From Watersipora subatra (lineage: Eukaryota; Bryozoa; Gymnolaemata; Cheilostomatida; Watersiporidae): DNA of 64,000 nucleotides. The translations under genes were made by a program, and so were the position numbers. The stretch is from the NCBI RefSeq assembly GCF_963576615.1, contig NC_088717.1, positions 52,739,026-52,803,025 of the forward strand. The letters run 5' to 3'. The stretch's first letter is position 1, and each line of letters starts with the position of its first letter. Shown piece after piece: positions 34,459-45,889 of the stretch. The notes under the pieces were generated by a model. The model searched no databases. It was not told the DNA's origin and saw only the letters and a program-made list of their open reading frames with translations.

Positions 34459-34625
34459 ATATTACATTACATTATATTATACTATATTATACTATATTGT
34501 ATTGTACTATATTATATTATACTATATTATATTATATCACATTAAATTATATTATAATACACTACATTACATTATATTATACTATATTATATTATATCAC
34601 ATTAAATTATATTATATTATATTCT
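34459..34625. repeat. AT repeat right of the Gypsy element
   Basis: Continuation of the attatattacatta-type repeat interrupted by the insertion. The frame-wide open reading across it is a repeat effect. Confidence 0.8.
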
Positions 34626-36270
34626 ATCTGCCGGCTCCCAAAACCTCTGGCTGCACCAGCGATTGTTAATCTTGAAACAAACACTAATTTATTATTTAAC
34701 TAAACCGAGAGTTACTATAAGGTACCCATTTACTCTGCTGACCGCTCACTCGAAAGCAGATATGGTAAAAGAATTCTATACTGTGGCTTTCTACAGATCT
34801 TTAATCTTTTTACATTGCTTCAAAAGTTGAAACAAATTTTTAATAAAATTTTAAACGCTTTATAATTAATCTTCCCATTACTAAGTGACAGGCCAACTAC
34901 TTTGTTTTCATTGCAATTTTTAAGGAATTGTTGTGGCACATTTTTATAAAATGAGATCTATTAAGTTACAATTACATTATTTGAATTTTATTGCATTAAA
35001 AGAATTTAAGACTTTTATCGCTAAAATTTTAACACTTGTGAGCTAATTTTATTGATTTTTAATATACACTGTAGAATACTGTGTCATATATAATTTGTGC
35101 AATTCTAGTCGCCGAAGCAGTTTTTATCATGGAAAATACAAAATTGGTCAGGTCTTGTGCTTTTATTAAATTATTGCACAGGCTTCCATTTACTGACAAA
35201 TAAATGTTTTTTACTGTTGAACCTGAAGTAACAGTAAACGAGTATTTATCACTTATTCATGCCAAAAGTTGTGTGTTTACTCTCATAGAGCTTGCATCAC
35301 TTGAACAGTAAACAATAATTAAATTGCATATGCTTATATTTTCAAGCAATCATATTTATATTAGCATGATTGGGCTTGCAGATATGTTGTCTTTAAACAT
35401 TTTGCAAAGATTTTTGTCTTAGTTAAATTCAAGATAACTTTTATAAAAAACTGGCCATGAGTTATCTTTGTTAAATGCTTAAATCTTAATAAGCGTAATA
35501 ATTATCTGTTGCATTTTGTCTGTTCAGTTGATAAGGCAAGCTAAGCTTAGACGGCGAATGTGAACAAATTATAGCAATGAAGGTCCCAATGAAAAGTAAA
35601 AGGTCCAAATGATGTATTTGGGCTAAATTAACTACTTTCATTGTACATGTAAAAGCGTACAGTCAGCAAATCAGCAAACAATTTTAAGCAGCTAAAATGT
35701 CTCGGCAATGTTTAATGTTTCCTTTACATGAAATAACCATACTACCAGTCGCAAAGCTAAAAGGTATAACACTCAAAGTCAAAATTAGAAAACTGTTTGA
35801 ATACTGCTACCAAAAAATAACTGAATTTAATAGTTGGTATAGCTGAGAAAAGGGACGAAATGTTATAACCAGACAACCAAATTGACTGAACTGTTAGAAT
35901 CAGGATAGCTAGTCAGACTCAGATAGTTTCAGTATAATACAATGTAGTTAATATATGTTTTTTAGTAACAACACTTTTGCTATTATCAGATGATACGATA
36001 TATTGTATTTTGATTAAATCGAAACCTATTGATAAATAGCGCAAGAAAGCTCATTTACTTCTTCTATTGATTCTGATGATGCTCAAATTAAAGATTTGAA
36101 AAGATAATTGTTCAAATAACTGACTTGAACAAAATTAATGTTATGATAGTCTGTATGTTGAAAGCATTATGGATGAAAAACTGACCTAAACTGACTATGT
36201 ATTTTGTTTCTATTATATGAGATGATCTAGGTATTAAATTTGGACGATTAATTTGTTAATATATTCCAAT
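34626..36270. other. No gene seen
   Basis: AT-rich sequence with no frame over 60 codons and no recognisable element. Confidence 0.4.
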
Positions 36271-36280
36271 TAACTAACAA

Positions 36281-36700
36281 ATTTGAACTGACTGTTGTGA
36301 CCAGATAACTGATTTGAACTGACTGTTGTGATCAGATAACTGACTTGAACTGACTGTTGCGATTAGATACCTGACTTGAACTGACTGTTGTGATCAGATA
36401 CCTGACTTGAACTGGCTGTTGTGATCAGATAACTGACTTGAACTGACTGTTTTGATCAGATAACTGACTTGAACTGAGTGTTGTGATCAGATAACTGACT
36501 TGAACTGACTGTTGTGATCAGATACTTGTCTTGAGCTGACTGTTTTGATCATATAGCTGACTTGAACCGACTGTTGTGATAAGATAACTGACTTGCATCA
36601 ATTGTTGTTATCGGCTAACTGACTTGAGTCGATTTTCGTGATCAGACGACTTATTTGAACTGACTGCTGCGACCAGATAATTGATTTATACCAACTGGTA
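36281..36700. repeat. 31-bp minisatellite (gaactgactgttgtgatcag)
   Basis: About 13 tandem copies of a 31-bp unit containing ctgacttgaactgactg, clean in the middle and decaying towards 36700. It lies just beyond the 3' end of the TSP1 gene. Confidence 0.85.
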
Positions 36701-37137
36701 AAATAAGAAAACTGACTTCAATTTAATATCTCAATCAGACAAATGATTTGAAAACGCGTGGTAATCACACCCTGAGATTTAATGAAGTCAAGCTACTTTG
36801 TTTTGATAAATGTTTTTATCATACAAGTATGCTAAAATTATTATGGTCAGATTAATGAGTTTGAGAGGTCTAGATACTTGACTACTGGTTTCAGTTGCAT
36901 TTTCTTTTAAGCTATCAAAACGTTTAAGCATTTAAAAGAATGAATATAAAGTTAACTGACTTATACTTTCAAAATGAGAATTGTTATGAACTTGCTAACC
37001 AATCTTTATTAAGATAACTACTGCAGATATGAAATCAGAAAATTGTTACATGGTTCAGTTAAGTCTGTTATAGGTCAACTATAATAAGTTAGAAATGGTT
37101 CAATATGTCTTGTAGAGTTCATGAGAGAGAGACATTA

Positions 37138-37335
37138 TCAACATGCTCGTCTAATGCAAGCTTGTCTCTGCCGGCCCCGGAATCTTCTACACTGCCCTCT
37201 TCGAGCTCTTCGTCTGCAGGCACGACGAGCATTGCGACCACCGCCTCTGCCACCGCCTCTGCCACCACCACCGCCGCCACCACCACCGCCGCCACCACCA
37301 CCGCCTCCGCCGCCAATAGGAATTGGACAACCACC
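37138..37335 (-). CDS. TSP1 gene last exon: polyglycine hinge and basic Cys tail
   Basis: 66 codons with stop TGA at 37138-37140. GGCPIPI leads into about 18 glycines, then RGGGRGGGR, then a tail with ACRRRARRGQC, RRFRGRQRQAC and IRRAC. The tail has about 17 arginines and four cysteines in roughly 33 residues. The glycines come from a (GGC/GGT)n repeat. A decayed copy at 21265-21335 keeps RACIR and its stop, supporting this reading frame. Confidence 0.7.
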   Translation of the reverse strand, partial: GGCPIPIGGGGGGGGGGGGGGGGGGRGGGRGGGRNARRACRRRARRGQCRRFRGRQRQACIRRAC

Positions 37336-40300
37336 CTATAAAATAGAAAAGTGATTACCAGAAATTTTGAAACAAAATTCCAACAAACTCTTCAGTGAAA
37401 CACTTTTATTAAACGCAGCTTAAAGTGATTTTACGTTCAAACAACAATTTTAAATGTGATAAATTTTAGCTCTATTTTCCAGCAGAATATTAATTGCATA
37501 AGAGACCAGTCATAGTCTAGTGGTCTAGAATGGCTGACCTACCAACAGCTGGCGGGTGCTAAATTCCCAAAAAAATGATGCAGTAATGGAAATAACATTA
37601 AATTTTAAATTACTCTTTGCAACTGGACATGTCATCAGTCATCCAAATTTGTTTGCCACTAGACTCACACATGTCTAGCCAAAATGACAGAGCCAATGTT
37701 TGCGTAACAAAATCTCTTAAAAACACGCACAGCCTTAACAGTAAGCTAAGCAGACATTACACTTGACCTTCAAAGGGTCGCTCACACATTCGTATAAGCT
37801 GAAACACACGTTGGTATTCATATCAGCACATATTTTTAACTCCCTGATCACTAGTAACCAAAAATCAAACTACATTGTATTATACCACAACTATTGTGTT
37901 GGTGACTAATTATCATTTTTAACAAAAGTGTCACAATTCTCACCAGTATGCAGCTTCTGGATTCTGTAGCTCCACCAGCGCAGTCAGCACCTCCGAACTG
38001 AGGTGGAGGCATTGTACAACTTCTACTTCTTATCTGGGAACCTGTTCCACATGTCACTGGACATGTAGTCCATTGAGACCACTGAGTGTACCCTCCATTG
38101 ATGGGACAGCTTGCCTGTTAGGATAAACATTGTATGAGTAAATACGCAATTTTAAAAACAAAAATTGCTAGTACATTATGTTATTTTTATAAAAAACTTA
38201 AAAATATACTCGCATGTACTTGGACATTAAAATGCTTATAAACTAGATAGCTGTGTAAGCTTAGATCAATAAAAATAAAAATAATATATTTTTTTACAAT
38301 TCAGCTGCTGACTAATATAAGTCTGCCAGATTAAACCTTCCTTTCTTTTTACTCAAGTTAACTGTATTATAGGATATAGTTTGGCTCATATCATGTAAAC
38401 ATAATACAATTCACTTCGTTTATAATTATAACATATTTACTTACGGATACACCTGGGCAGAGGCCAGTTTCACTTTGAAGTGGTGTTGGACTGCAAGCAG
38501 AAGTGCAGGCTCCTCTTGTTCTAGTTCGTCGAGCTGTTGAACCACAAGTAGCACTGCACCCACTCCAGTTGCTCCATGGTGGACATATGCATCCTTGTTG
38601 TGTTGTTGTGGTCATCGTTGTTGTAGTAGTAGTACTAGTCGTGGTGGTTGGACAAGCAGTTACGTTGAATTTTAATCTGAAGTCTCGACCACCAGCACGT
38701 GTGCAATGGCTAACATATCCAGAACACATGGCCAAACCATTATTATAGCCAAGGATTGGAATTAATCTATCTACAATCAACAGCATGAAAAGCATATGTA
38801 TAAAGTGAAAAATAACAGGTGTATAAAGTGTGTCTAGTGTAGGATCATTGAACAGTATCAAACAATAATATAATTGTTATGTTATCTCATTAAAAAACTT
38901 GCTTACTGAAGGGCTCTAAAACACTTGGCTGACTGACGATTCCAAATGAATACATTATGCCTCCCGGAACAGTAGCACAGAAAGTGACTCCAACTCCAGT
39001 GCTAGAAGGTGTAACATCAATCTCTAAAATACGTACAATTGTCAATTTAGCACATCCTTTATGCACTATTACCCCTTCGTAATGTTTATTCATTTTTCTA
39101 AGCTAGTTCTGTACTAGCCAGAAAAAGCAGAACAACCAATTTTTAGTACAGTCAAACCTTCAGTACAGTCAAACCTTTAATACAATCAAACTTTCAGTAC
39201 AGTCAAACCTTTAGTACAGTCAAACCCTTAGTAAAGTCAAACCTTCAGTACAGTCAAACCCTTAGTACAGTCAAACCTTCAATACAGTGAAACATTCAGT
39301 ACATAAATCACATTCACATTACAGAAATCAAGAATTATTGAGTGAGTTGAACAAAAGTGTTTTAAAATTTAGTAACCTAATAGGGTTGCAGAGAAATTAG
39401 ATTAGTGAATTGAAGGCCGTAGTAACAAAAAGTTCACAAACTGAAACAATGGAGAATGGTTGTAGTATATTGGTCTAAGGAAATAGAAAACAATGATTTT
39501 CATATGTGCGAAAAGATAAATACAAATATTCTTGGCATAGTCTATGCAGCACTTTGAAGCCTCTAGCACAAAAACAGAAACGATCAGGTTTAGATAAGGC
39601 TATATGCTCCAAGAATTTTAAATGTTTTTGAATGTTTTGAATCTCATACAAATCAGAACTCAACCACAAAGTTTGAGACCTGTTTGTTTTTAATGTTGAA
39701 CAAAAAGCATTAACTCAAACATTTTCATGGTAAGCCAGCAAAGACACTTTTGACAGAATTGACACTTTTTCTCCAATTTTTTTCATTTGTTATATGCAAT
39801 TGAGTTTGTTAAGGCTCACAATGTACTGGTTGCGTTTTATGTCTATGAATATATAATTTTACTTTTTAATTAGAATAAAACTCATAGGCTACTTCTATAT
39901 TAGTTTACCTTAAATTTGAAGAAACAAGACTGGAGATGATCTTCTACAGATATGGCAGTAAATTGTTCAGTTGAGACTTGAAAATTTTCTAGCCCCACTA
40001 ATAGCACAGTAGTAAGATACTTTTATGCATTGCGTTATATCTACCTTTTTCTGTAGAGTTTCTATTGTAAGATAATGTAAGAATACTTAAAAGTCACTTT
40101 CTTGTTTAAGAACAAGATTAAATTATTTGCATAATTTCTCATAAACCAAAATCTTTTTGGATCTGTGAACAGCCTTCTAGAACAAATTATGAATACAAGC
40201 TGCCGAGGCCTAATTGTATTTAGAAATTTATTTCTCCTTTTCGTAATTTGCATTATCATTATTTACAATGATTGTTGCTGTTGTGACATTTCAACCTACA

Positions 40301-41297
40301 GCCATGTTTTAAATATAGCACTGGTAGCATAGTTCTGGTTGACTCAAAATTAACAGATTGTTAAAAGTTTAGAAAATAGTTTTAATGGCATTACAAATAG
40401 TACAATACTTGTATTTTTAATTTTCTGCAGATTTATTTTTTGTGTTTAATATTTTTAAATTATATGAACTAGTAGTGCAGTAAGGAGGCACTATTATGTA
40501 CAATTTTTCATATGAAAATATTGTTTTTATTGTAGTAGATTTTAACTTATAAAGTCTTCGGATTAACTATGTTCTTTAGTTCAACTATTGTATTGGTGAC
40601 TAAAGTAAGATAGTGTCATTGCATAGCAGATGCTTTTTTAAAGCATCACTAGCTCATGAAAATGATTGGTTAGCATTAACTTTGTTTTATCTTAATGTTA
40701 CTTGTCATGTTTATTTCTAATACCATTTTATTTAAGCGTGTAGTATCACACTTACGCATATCTCGACAAAACTCCAAGCTAGTCAATGCGGTGTTTGCTG
40801 AAGTACTGTCAAGTTCAGGGCATGAAGCAGTGTCCTCCCATCTGATACAGATCTGTCTATCACCATCAGCATTACAACCATGTTCACTGTACAGAATACA
40901 CTCTTGAATCTGACGGCAATTGTCAACTGTAAAATATATAATGCTTTTTATATGATTTTGATAAGTTATTTCCAGTTATGTGTTTAACCACAGAAATGTA
41001 TATAAACTTCAACTATGAGACTTTGGTAACTCTTACAAAAGGTTCAAATATTCTCATTACTTACATCTTGCTTGTCCCAAGCATCTTTCCACCCCAGTCA
41101 ATAGCAATCCTAAAATACTAAATAGTTTTGACTGCTATATATAACAAATACAAAATATATTTATATTTCTATAAAGAAAAGTTTGAAACATTGCCATGAT
41201 AAAAAAGTGTTAAAGATTCAAACATAATACTTATAAATTGAAATACAGATACAAATTTGTTCTTACCGAAAACAAGCAAGTTACTTAAACTCCCCAT
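37138..41297 (-). CDS. Secreted protein with two TSP1 repeats and Gly-rich, basic Cys tail
   Basis: Seven exons in transcript order: 41297-41267, 41109-41065, 40926-40756, 39023-38907, 38770-38445, 38114-37944 and 37335-37138. All have AG acceptors and GT donors, phases agree at every junction, and the total is 1059 nt = 352 residues plus stop. Layout: signal peptide 1-24; six-cysteine domain 27-82; segment 83-160 with four cysteines; threonine-rich hinge, about 161-178; TSP1 repeat 1, about 182-230; TSP1 repeat 2, 231-287; polyglycine hinge, about 294-319; arginine/cysteine tail to 352. TSP1 repeats bind glycosaminoglycans and matrix proteins, so an extracellular adhesion, matrix or defence role is reasonable. 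The combination with the N-terminal domain and basic tail is not one I recognise. It is the only readable member of a four-copy local family. Confidence 0.8.
37944..38114 (-). CDS. TSP1 gene exon 6: second TSP1 repeat
   Basis: Exactly 57 codons, phase 0 at both ends: YTQWSQWTTCPVTCGTG, QIRSRSC, GADCAGGATESRSC. It has six cysteines, the W-x2-W motif and the R-x-R ladder of a complete TSP1 repeat. One-exon, symmetric-phase coding is common for this shuffled module. Confidence 0.9.
38445..38770 (-). CDS. TSP1 gene exon 5: Thr hinge and first TSP1 repeat
   Basis: 326 nt. First part: MCSGYVSHC and DFRLKFNVTAC. Then a threonine/serine run (PTTTTSTTTTTTMTTTT) that should be an O-glycosylated stalk. 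Then TSP1: CPPWSNWSGCSATCG, RRTRTRGAC, ending GLCPGVS. WSNW and CSATCG are the standard tryptophan and cysteine signatures. It ends in phase 0. Confidence 0.85.
38907..39023 (-). CDS. TSP1 gene exon 4
   Basis: 117 nt encoding QIDVTPSSTGVGVTFC and then GGIMYSFGIVSQ. The motif GG-x-MYSF-x2-VS is kept in the copy at 48446-48559. It is beta-strand-like, with no named domain recognised. Confidence 0.7.
39147..39300. repeat. 18-bp tandem repeat in intron 3 of the TSP1 gene
   Basis: About eight copies of cagtacagtcaaaccttt with small changes. Confidence 0.8.
40756..40926 (-). CDS. TSP1 gene exon 3: six-cysteine domain
   Basis: 171 nt, acceptor ttttacag, donor gtaagt. Cysteines at residues 29, 35, 43, 52, 61 and 79. 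The signature GDRQICIRWEDTASC recurs as QRNICIRWEDLVSC in the decayed copy at 50383-50565, so this domain is a family hallmark. I do not know a named domain with this spacing. Confidence 0.75.
41065..41109 (-). CDS. TSP1 gene exon 2: second half of signal peptide
   Basis: 45 nt, acceptor tattttag, donor gtaagt. It adds LLLTGVERCLGQAR; cleavage is expected near CLGQA, about residue 24. Confidence 0.7.
41267..41297 (-). CDS. TSP1 gene exon 1: start and first half of signal peptide
   Basis: ATG then MGSLSNLLVF plus one base, donor gtaaga. The ATG is the first after a TATA box 60 bp upstream. Joined to exon 2 it gives a hydrophobic core LLVFGLLLTG, typical of a signal peptide. Confidence 0.75.
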
Positions 41298-41356
41298 ATT
41301 TACAGAAATGGTATGAGAGCCAGCTCAATACTGGTGTTTAACTGTTACCATTCATT

Positions 41357-41364
41357 CTTATATA
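41357..41364 (-). promoter_or_regulatory. TATA box of the TSP1 gene
   Basis: Minus strand ggTATATAAGaat, 60 bp upstream of the ATG, which leaves a 5' leader of about 30-35 nt. The surrounding 200 bp is duplicated at 42420-42640, but there the TATA word is lost. Confidence 0.55.
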
Positions 41365-41889
41365 CCTCTCGTGGTACTAGCCTGTTCATAGAACTTTGAA
41401 TACCACCAATGATTGATTAGACTGTAACAAATTCTGATTTATGATTGGTTAGCTTGTATGACCAGTAACCATTGAGTCCGCCTTTCGTTAGCAAAAAATG
41501 CATTGAAACAGATATGATAGCACAACTCTTCCCATTTATTTTAATAAAAAGATATTAAGTTGTTTTAAAACTGTAAGTAGCAGCATCTTCTAAAAGGTTT
41601 TAAATGTTTTTTAATATGCTCGCACTTACCTTACCAAAGACCTTTTCTATTCTAGTTTTTACCAAAACTACTTAAAGGGAACTAATTTCACACTAAGAAA
41701 ATTAAGTTGAAGGTATAAGTTCTGAGCTGATACCAACAACTTTTTTTGTTGAGAATAACTAAAATAATAATAATAATAATGGTAAAAAAAGCCTAACTAT
41801 CTCATCCTAAGAGATGAGATTCAACCTTAATCCTAACTAATGTACCTGTGGTGCTTACAACAAACTAAAGCTTGACTATCATACATCGG

Positions 41890-42640
41890 TTTTCCATTAT
41901 CAGTTGTGCTAGTCATGTAGTTCAGAGCATGTAGTAAGATCTTTCTCTTAAAACAGATGTATCTCTGATCAACAATATCCCACCCAGCCTGACAACATAT
42001 AAAGCACGCTTGAACATTAGGTGCCTTTTTTGAATTCTCGAGCTAATCTTAAATAAATATTAAGATTGCTATATGATTAATAGATTTTACACACAATACA
42101 TTGTTCTCAGAATTATAGTCTTCAACTTTGTGATTAGACCAATTTTCATGAAAGCACAAACAATTACAAAAACTAATCATTTGAGTGTAATTGTACTCAA
42201 GCTAAAAAAATGTCAAAGGTCAACTTGGTTGGTTTGTAAAATGTAATAAAAAATACTTGGTATTGTATGTATAATATGATAAAAGTGTTCTCAGGATAAT
42301 CTGTTATGTAAAAGATAATCAAAATGGTAATTGGTAAAGATAATTGGTATAATATTTATAAATTAAAATAATGAACAGTCTAGCCTGATGTTGGCTTTTA
42401 ATGAAAGCTAGTAAGTTCTTCACACTGTCATATCTGTAGAAAAGGTACGAGGTCTAACCCAATAATGATGTTAAACAGCTGCTATAATTTCTTGTATACA
42501 TCTGTTAGCACTAATCTGTTCATGGAACTTTGAATAAATATGGTTGGTTATTCTAGAATAAATTTTGATTTATTTTTGGTTAGATTGTTGGACCAGGAGC
42601 CATATTATCAGTCTTGTGTTTGTAGGGAATACATTAAAAA
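41890..42640 (-). pseudogene. Decayed 5' part of a TSP1-family gene
   Basis: The segment 42420-42640 aligns with the intact gene's promoter and first exon (41290-41500). Matching words include ctgttcat-gaactttgaata and tttatttttggttag. The equivalent ATG (42429-42431) is followed after three codons by TGA. At 41920-41990 the minus strand gives DQRYICFKRK, the remnant of the exon 3 motif DRQICIRWED. The spacing between the two matches the intact gene. No later exons are found before the intact gene's own promoter region. Confidence 0.6.
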
Positions 42641-43106
42641 CAGGTATAATAACACAACACCTCAATTTTATTTGTTTTGAGGAGTTTTAGGATAAAGTAC
42701 CACCTCTTTTCTGTTTTTGAGGTAAATTTCTATTGAATAAAATCTACTAAATTAGTTACTATTTCAAACTTATTACTTTTATTGTATTATTCATAAGCTT
42801 TAAATTCTAATTCTACAATATACTTTATCAGAAAACAGGTTTGGATATACTGAGATGATGAAATAATTTAGTTAAGCAGGCACTTTGTAAGTATAAAAGT
42901 TTTAGTTTGAAAAATAATTCTGAGCGCATTAAATCAACCTTTCAAGATGACCGCTACAGAAATAAAGTTAAAAGAATCTAGCCAATCGTAGTTTAGATAA
43001 CTCTGCTATATGCTTATTACAGCAAGTTTTTTTTAAACAAACAGGCTTTTTCATGCAGTTTGTTGAGTTTAATGGTACAAAAATAATCCAGTTGAACTAG
43101 ACTGAT

Positions 43107-43198
43107 GACAGAAAATAACACCAGCTTAAGCTGTGATACAACTGATAATAGTAATAATAATAAAATTTATTATTATTATGTAATAATAATAATAATAC
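43107..43198 (+). repeat. Non-LTR 3' end remnant and taa microsatellite
   Basis: gaaaataacaccagcttaag with agctgtgata repeats at 44038-44090, each followed by a taa/aat run. It looks like the terminal part of a retrotransposon copy separate from the next one. Confidence 0.4.
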
Positions 43199-43252
43199 TC
43201 ATGTTTCTTGCATATGCTCCAGTGCACTGGAGCATATGCAAGAAACATGAGT
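43197..43252. repeat. Perfect 56-bp palindrome at the LINE 5' junction
   Basis: actcatgtttcttgcatatg and the following 8 bases (arm 43197-43224) are exactly repeated in reverse complement at 43225-43252, with no spacer. The right arm is the element's own coding sequence (HWSICKKHE), the left arm its mirror. Confidence 0.9.
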
Positions 43253-43812
43253 TGCCCCACACAAAAAAATGATACGACCACCGTGCAGAAGCTGTATTGG
43301 AGAACGAGAAAGTGAAGCTGATATGGGACTTCAACGGGCAGACAGACAAGGTTATTGAAGCTAGAAGACCAGACCTGATACTAATAAACAAAGAAACCAA
43401 ACAGTGGCAGGTCATAAACATAGCAATACCTGGAGACACAAGGGTACTACAGAAGGAAGATGAGAAAATTGGTAAATACAAAGAGCTTGGGTTCGAGATA
43501 AAAGACTGTGGAAGGTGAAGACCGAAGTGATACCAATAGTAATTGGTGCACTAGGAACAATATCAATGAGGCATATAACATACTTGGCCGAGGTGGGAGT
43601 GAACATGTCTTTTGAGGCTATACCGAAGACAGCCATCTTAGGAACAGCTCACATTTTGAGGAAAGTCTTCTCTTAGTGAAATTGAAGAAGATGTTGGATC
43701 TTTTGGCCTTTTGTTAAGACCCGGATTCAACACAGACTAAAACCAGTCACCTACCACCACACAACTGTGAAGAAAAACTTTTTACAATAATAATAATAAT
43801 AACAATAATAGG
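43197..43812 (+). mobile_element. 5'-truncated non-LTR retrotransposon, endonuclease-like C-terminus
   Basis: From about 43213 the sequence encodes the C-terminal part of a non-LTR polyprotein: HWSICKKHELP, a damaged YDHRAEAV, ENEKVKLIWDFNGQTD, ARRPDLILINKE, INIAIPGDTRV. The frame breaks near 43500 and continues as LWKVKTEVIPIVIGALGTIS to LGTAHILRKVFS, TAG at 43674. The RPD-x-IL and IDIAIPGD-like motifs are, from memory, typical of elements with a restriction-like endonuclease at the C-terminus (R2/R4/NeSL type). A 3' untranslated part ends in (aat)n. It is dead: truncated and frameshifted. Confidence 0.7.
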
Positions 43813-43814
43813 GG

Positions 43815-44095
43815 AATGTTGGGAAATATCAGGACTTGGCACAAGAGGTAACCCGGATGTAGAAAACAACATCAAAAATTAGTAGGAGATCTCAATGCCA
43901 AACATCGAGTTACTGATTGGATAACTCTACTGAGAGTTGATATAAAGAAATACCTGTTGGTGCAGCAGACAGCCCTGTTGGAATTGGCTAACATCTTTAG
44001 AAAGGTTCTGTCTATTTAAACAAGTAGAAACAGGTTGTTAACAGAAAAGAACACTAGTGAAAGCTGTGATAAAACCGGTAATAATAATAGCACAA
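43815..44095 (+). mobile_element. Second, older non-LTR 3' end fragment
   Basis: Degenerate sequence that still gives an LLELANIFRKVLSI-like end (near 43975-44020) comparable to LGTAHILRKVFS of the neighbour, then a 3' part with agctgtgataaaaccgg and a taa tail at 44080-44095. Confidence 0.4.
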
Positions 44096-44099
44096 TCGG

Positions 44100-45555
44100 A
44101 ATGAAGAGATTGTGATTTGAAAAAATGTGATAGCAATATAATTACCTATCATTTGGATGACTGAATAGTGATACCACATTTTAGACAGAGAATCCTGGAA
44201 GAACAACGCATAACAAACTGATCTATTTGTTTCTGAAAATATTTTAAGAAATGTGCTTTTATTTAAGTTTAATGATATGGAACAAATAACAGTCTGATGT
44301 CTAGCAAAGCCTAAAAAATAAAAACAATACTAATGCGTACTGGAAGTTAAAAAATGAATCTCTAAAAAAGACCAGGGTAACAATTGGTAATCAAACCAGA
44401 AGGTACAGATAACCTTGGTGCCTTGCGAACAAAGAAGAAAGTAATCTTTTGTTCAGAAGTGGAAAAAGATAAGTGTTATAGAAGAAAAAATATAATAGGG
44501 AAGGTTCTGTCAAACATTATTAAAGCTGACTAGGAGGCATATAACTCTTTAGCAAACCTTTATTATAGCGCTTATAATTATCGTTATTAATCAGACTACG
44601 ACAAGAATGATAATAGTGATGATAAAGATGACAGCAACGACGACTGCGAAAGAGACATTGTTATTGGTGACAAAGCTGGTGATGTCGCTGATAATAAAGC
44701 AATGATGACAATGATGATGAGAGAGATAGACATGACATGTAGACAAGCTTTATAATCTAGAAAATCTGGGTGCAAGAGTTGGAAGTATGTATAAGTTTGG
44801 ATTAGAAAGTGCAGTTTGTTTGATTATCTTGAGCTCACCGTGGTGAATAGGTTGGGCTTTAGTAGACGAAAATGATTTGACTTTACTTAATACAGAAAAA
44901 GGTTTTATTATGCAATGAACTGTTCTTCTATGGTCAGCTAGTGTTCTGAGGGAGGTTTATAGCTTCCAGAAGAGAGATAAAATACAGATGTCAAAGAAAC
45001 TAGCTAGTTTAGAAATTGTGATCAAACTAATAGCGATAAATAAAGTTATATTCACAGCCAAATTATCATTTTTTTTATTTTTTTTATTATACCTTTAGCA
45101 AAAGAGACATTTTCTTTTTAGCAAACAGTTTACATTTGAAATTTAATTTACTCGGTTGCAGTAATACGCTTACACTCGGTAACTAGCATCACTTAACTTC
45201 TGTTTAAAATACATAGTAAAGGGGTATTCAAGCATTTAATTCGAGTATTTAATTCAAGTATTTAATTCAAGTATTTAATTTGTCGCTTACTAGTTTTGAC
45301 TATTATTTAAACTTGATTTAACAAGTTTTTAATAACTGGTTATGCATTATTGACAATTTAATTAACTAGAGAACTTATTTTTAAAGACATTGTACTGCAA
45401 TTCTGTGTAGTAAATTGTTATATGTTTATAAAAAACAACACAAACTATTCTTTCACACCGACCAGTTAATAATGTTCAAGCTGAGAATGCTATGTTTCTG
45501 TTCAACTCCATGTTTTTTAAAAGTTATAACATTTTTGCAAATATCCTGGTCTTTG
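44100..45555. other. No gene seen
   Basis: AT-rich. A 14-bp tandem (agtatttaattca, about four copies) lies at 45230-45285. No convincing exon. Confidence 0.4.
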
Positions 45556-45559
45556 AATA

Positions 45560-45880
45560 CAAACATATCCTGATAAACCGTGTTTGTCACTTAAAGATGA
45601 ACATACATAACATTTTAGTAGATTTTATCAGAAAGTATCGGTATTTTTCTATCATTTGCAGCTGTTTTTCATGTTTGAAGTGATTTGAATGACAGGGTGT
45701 TTTAAGATTAATATTAATAATAAGAAATATTAATAATAAGAAATAAGAATAATATTGATATCGATGAAAAAAATCAAAAAAAAAATTGTGCCAAAATGAT
45801 GTTACAAGTATTGCGGCTGCTTGCTTTTATCACTATCGGCTATTGTAACGTTACTCATTTTTATTCTGTTCGTCTCTGTG
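45560..45880 (+). repeat. Dispersed repeat copy
   Basis: Shares tatcagaaagtat, catgtttgaagtgattt and caaaatgatgttac with the copies near 2960 and 51990. Confidence 0.5.
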
Positions 45881-45889
45881 ACAATGTAC

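Noticed and set aside
34358..34703. Frames encoding YYTILYYIVLYY in the AT repeat after the 3' LTR
   Set aside because: Simple-sequence translation running from the LTR into the AT repeat.
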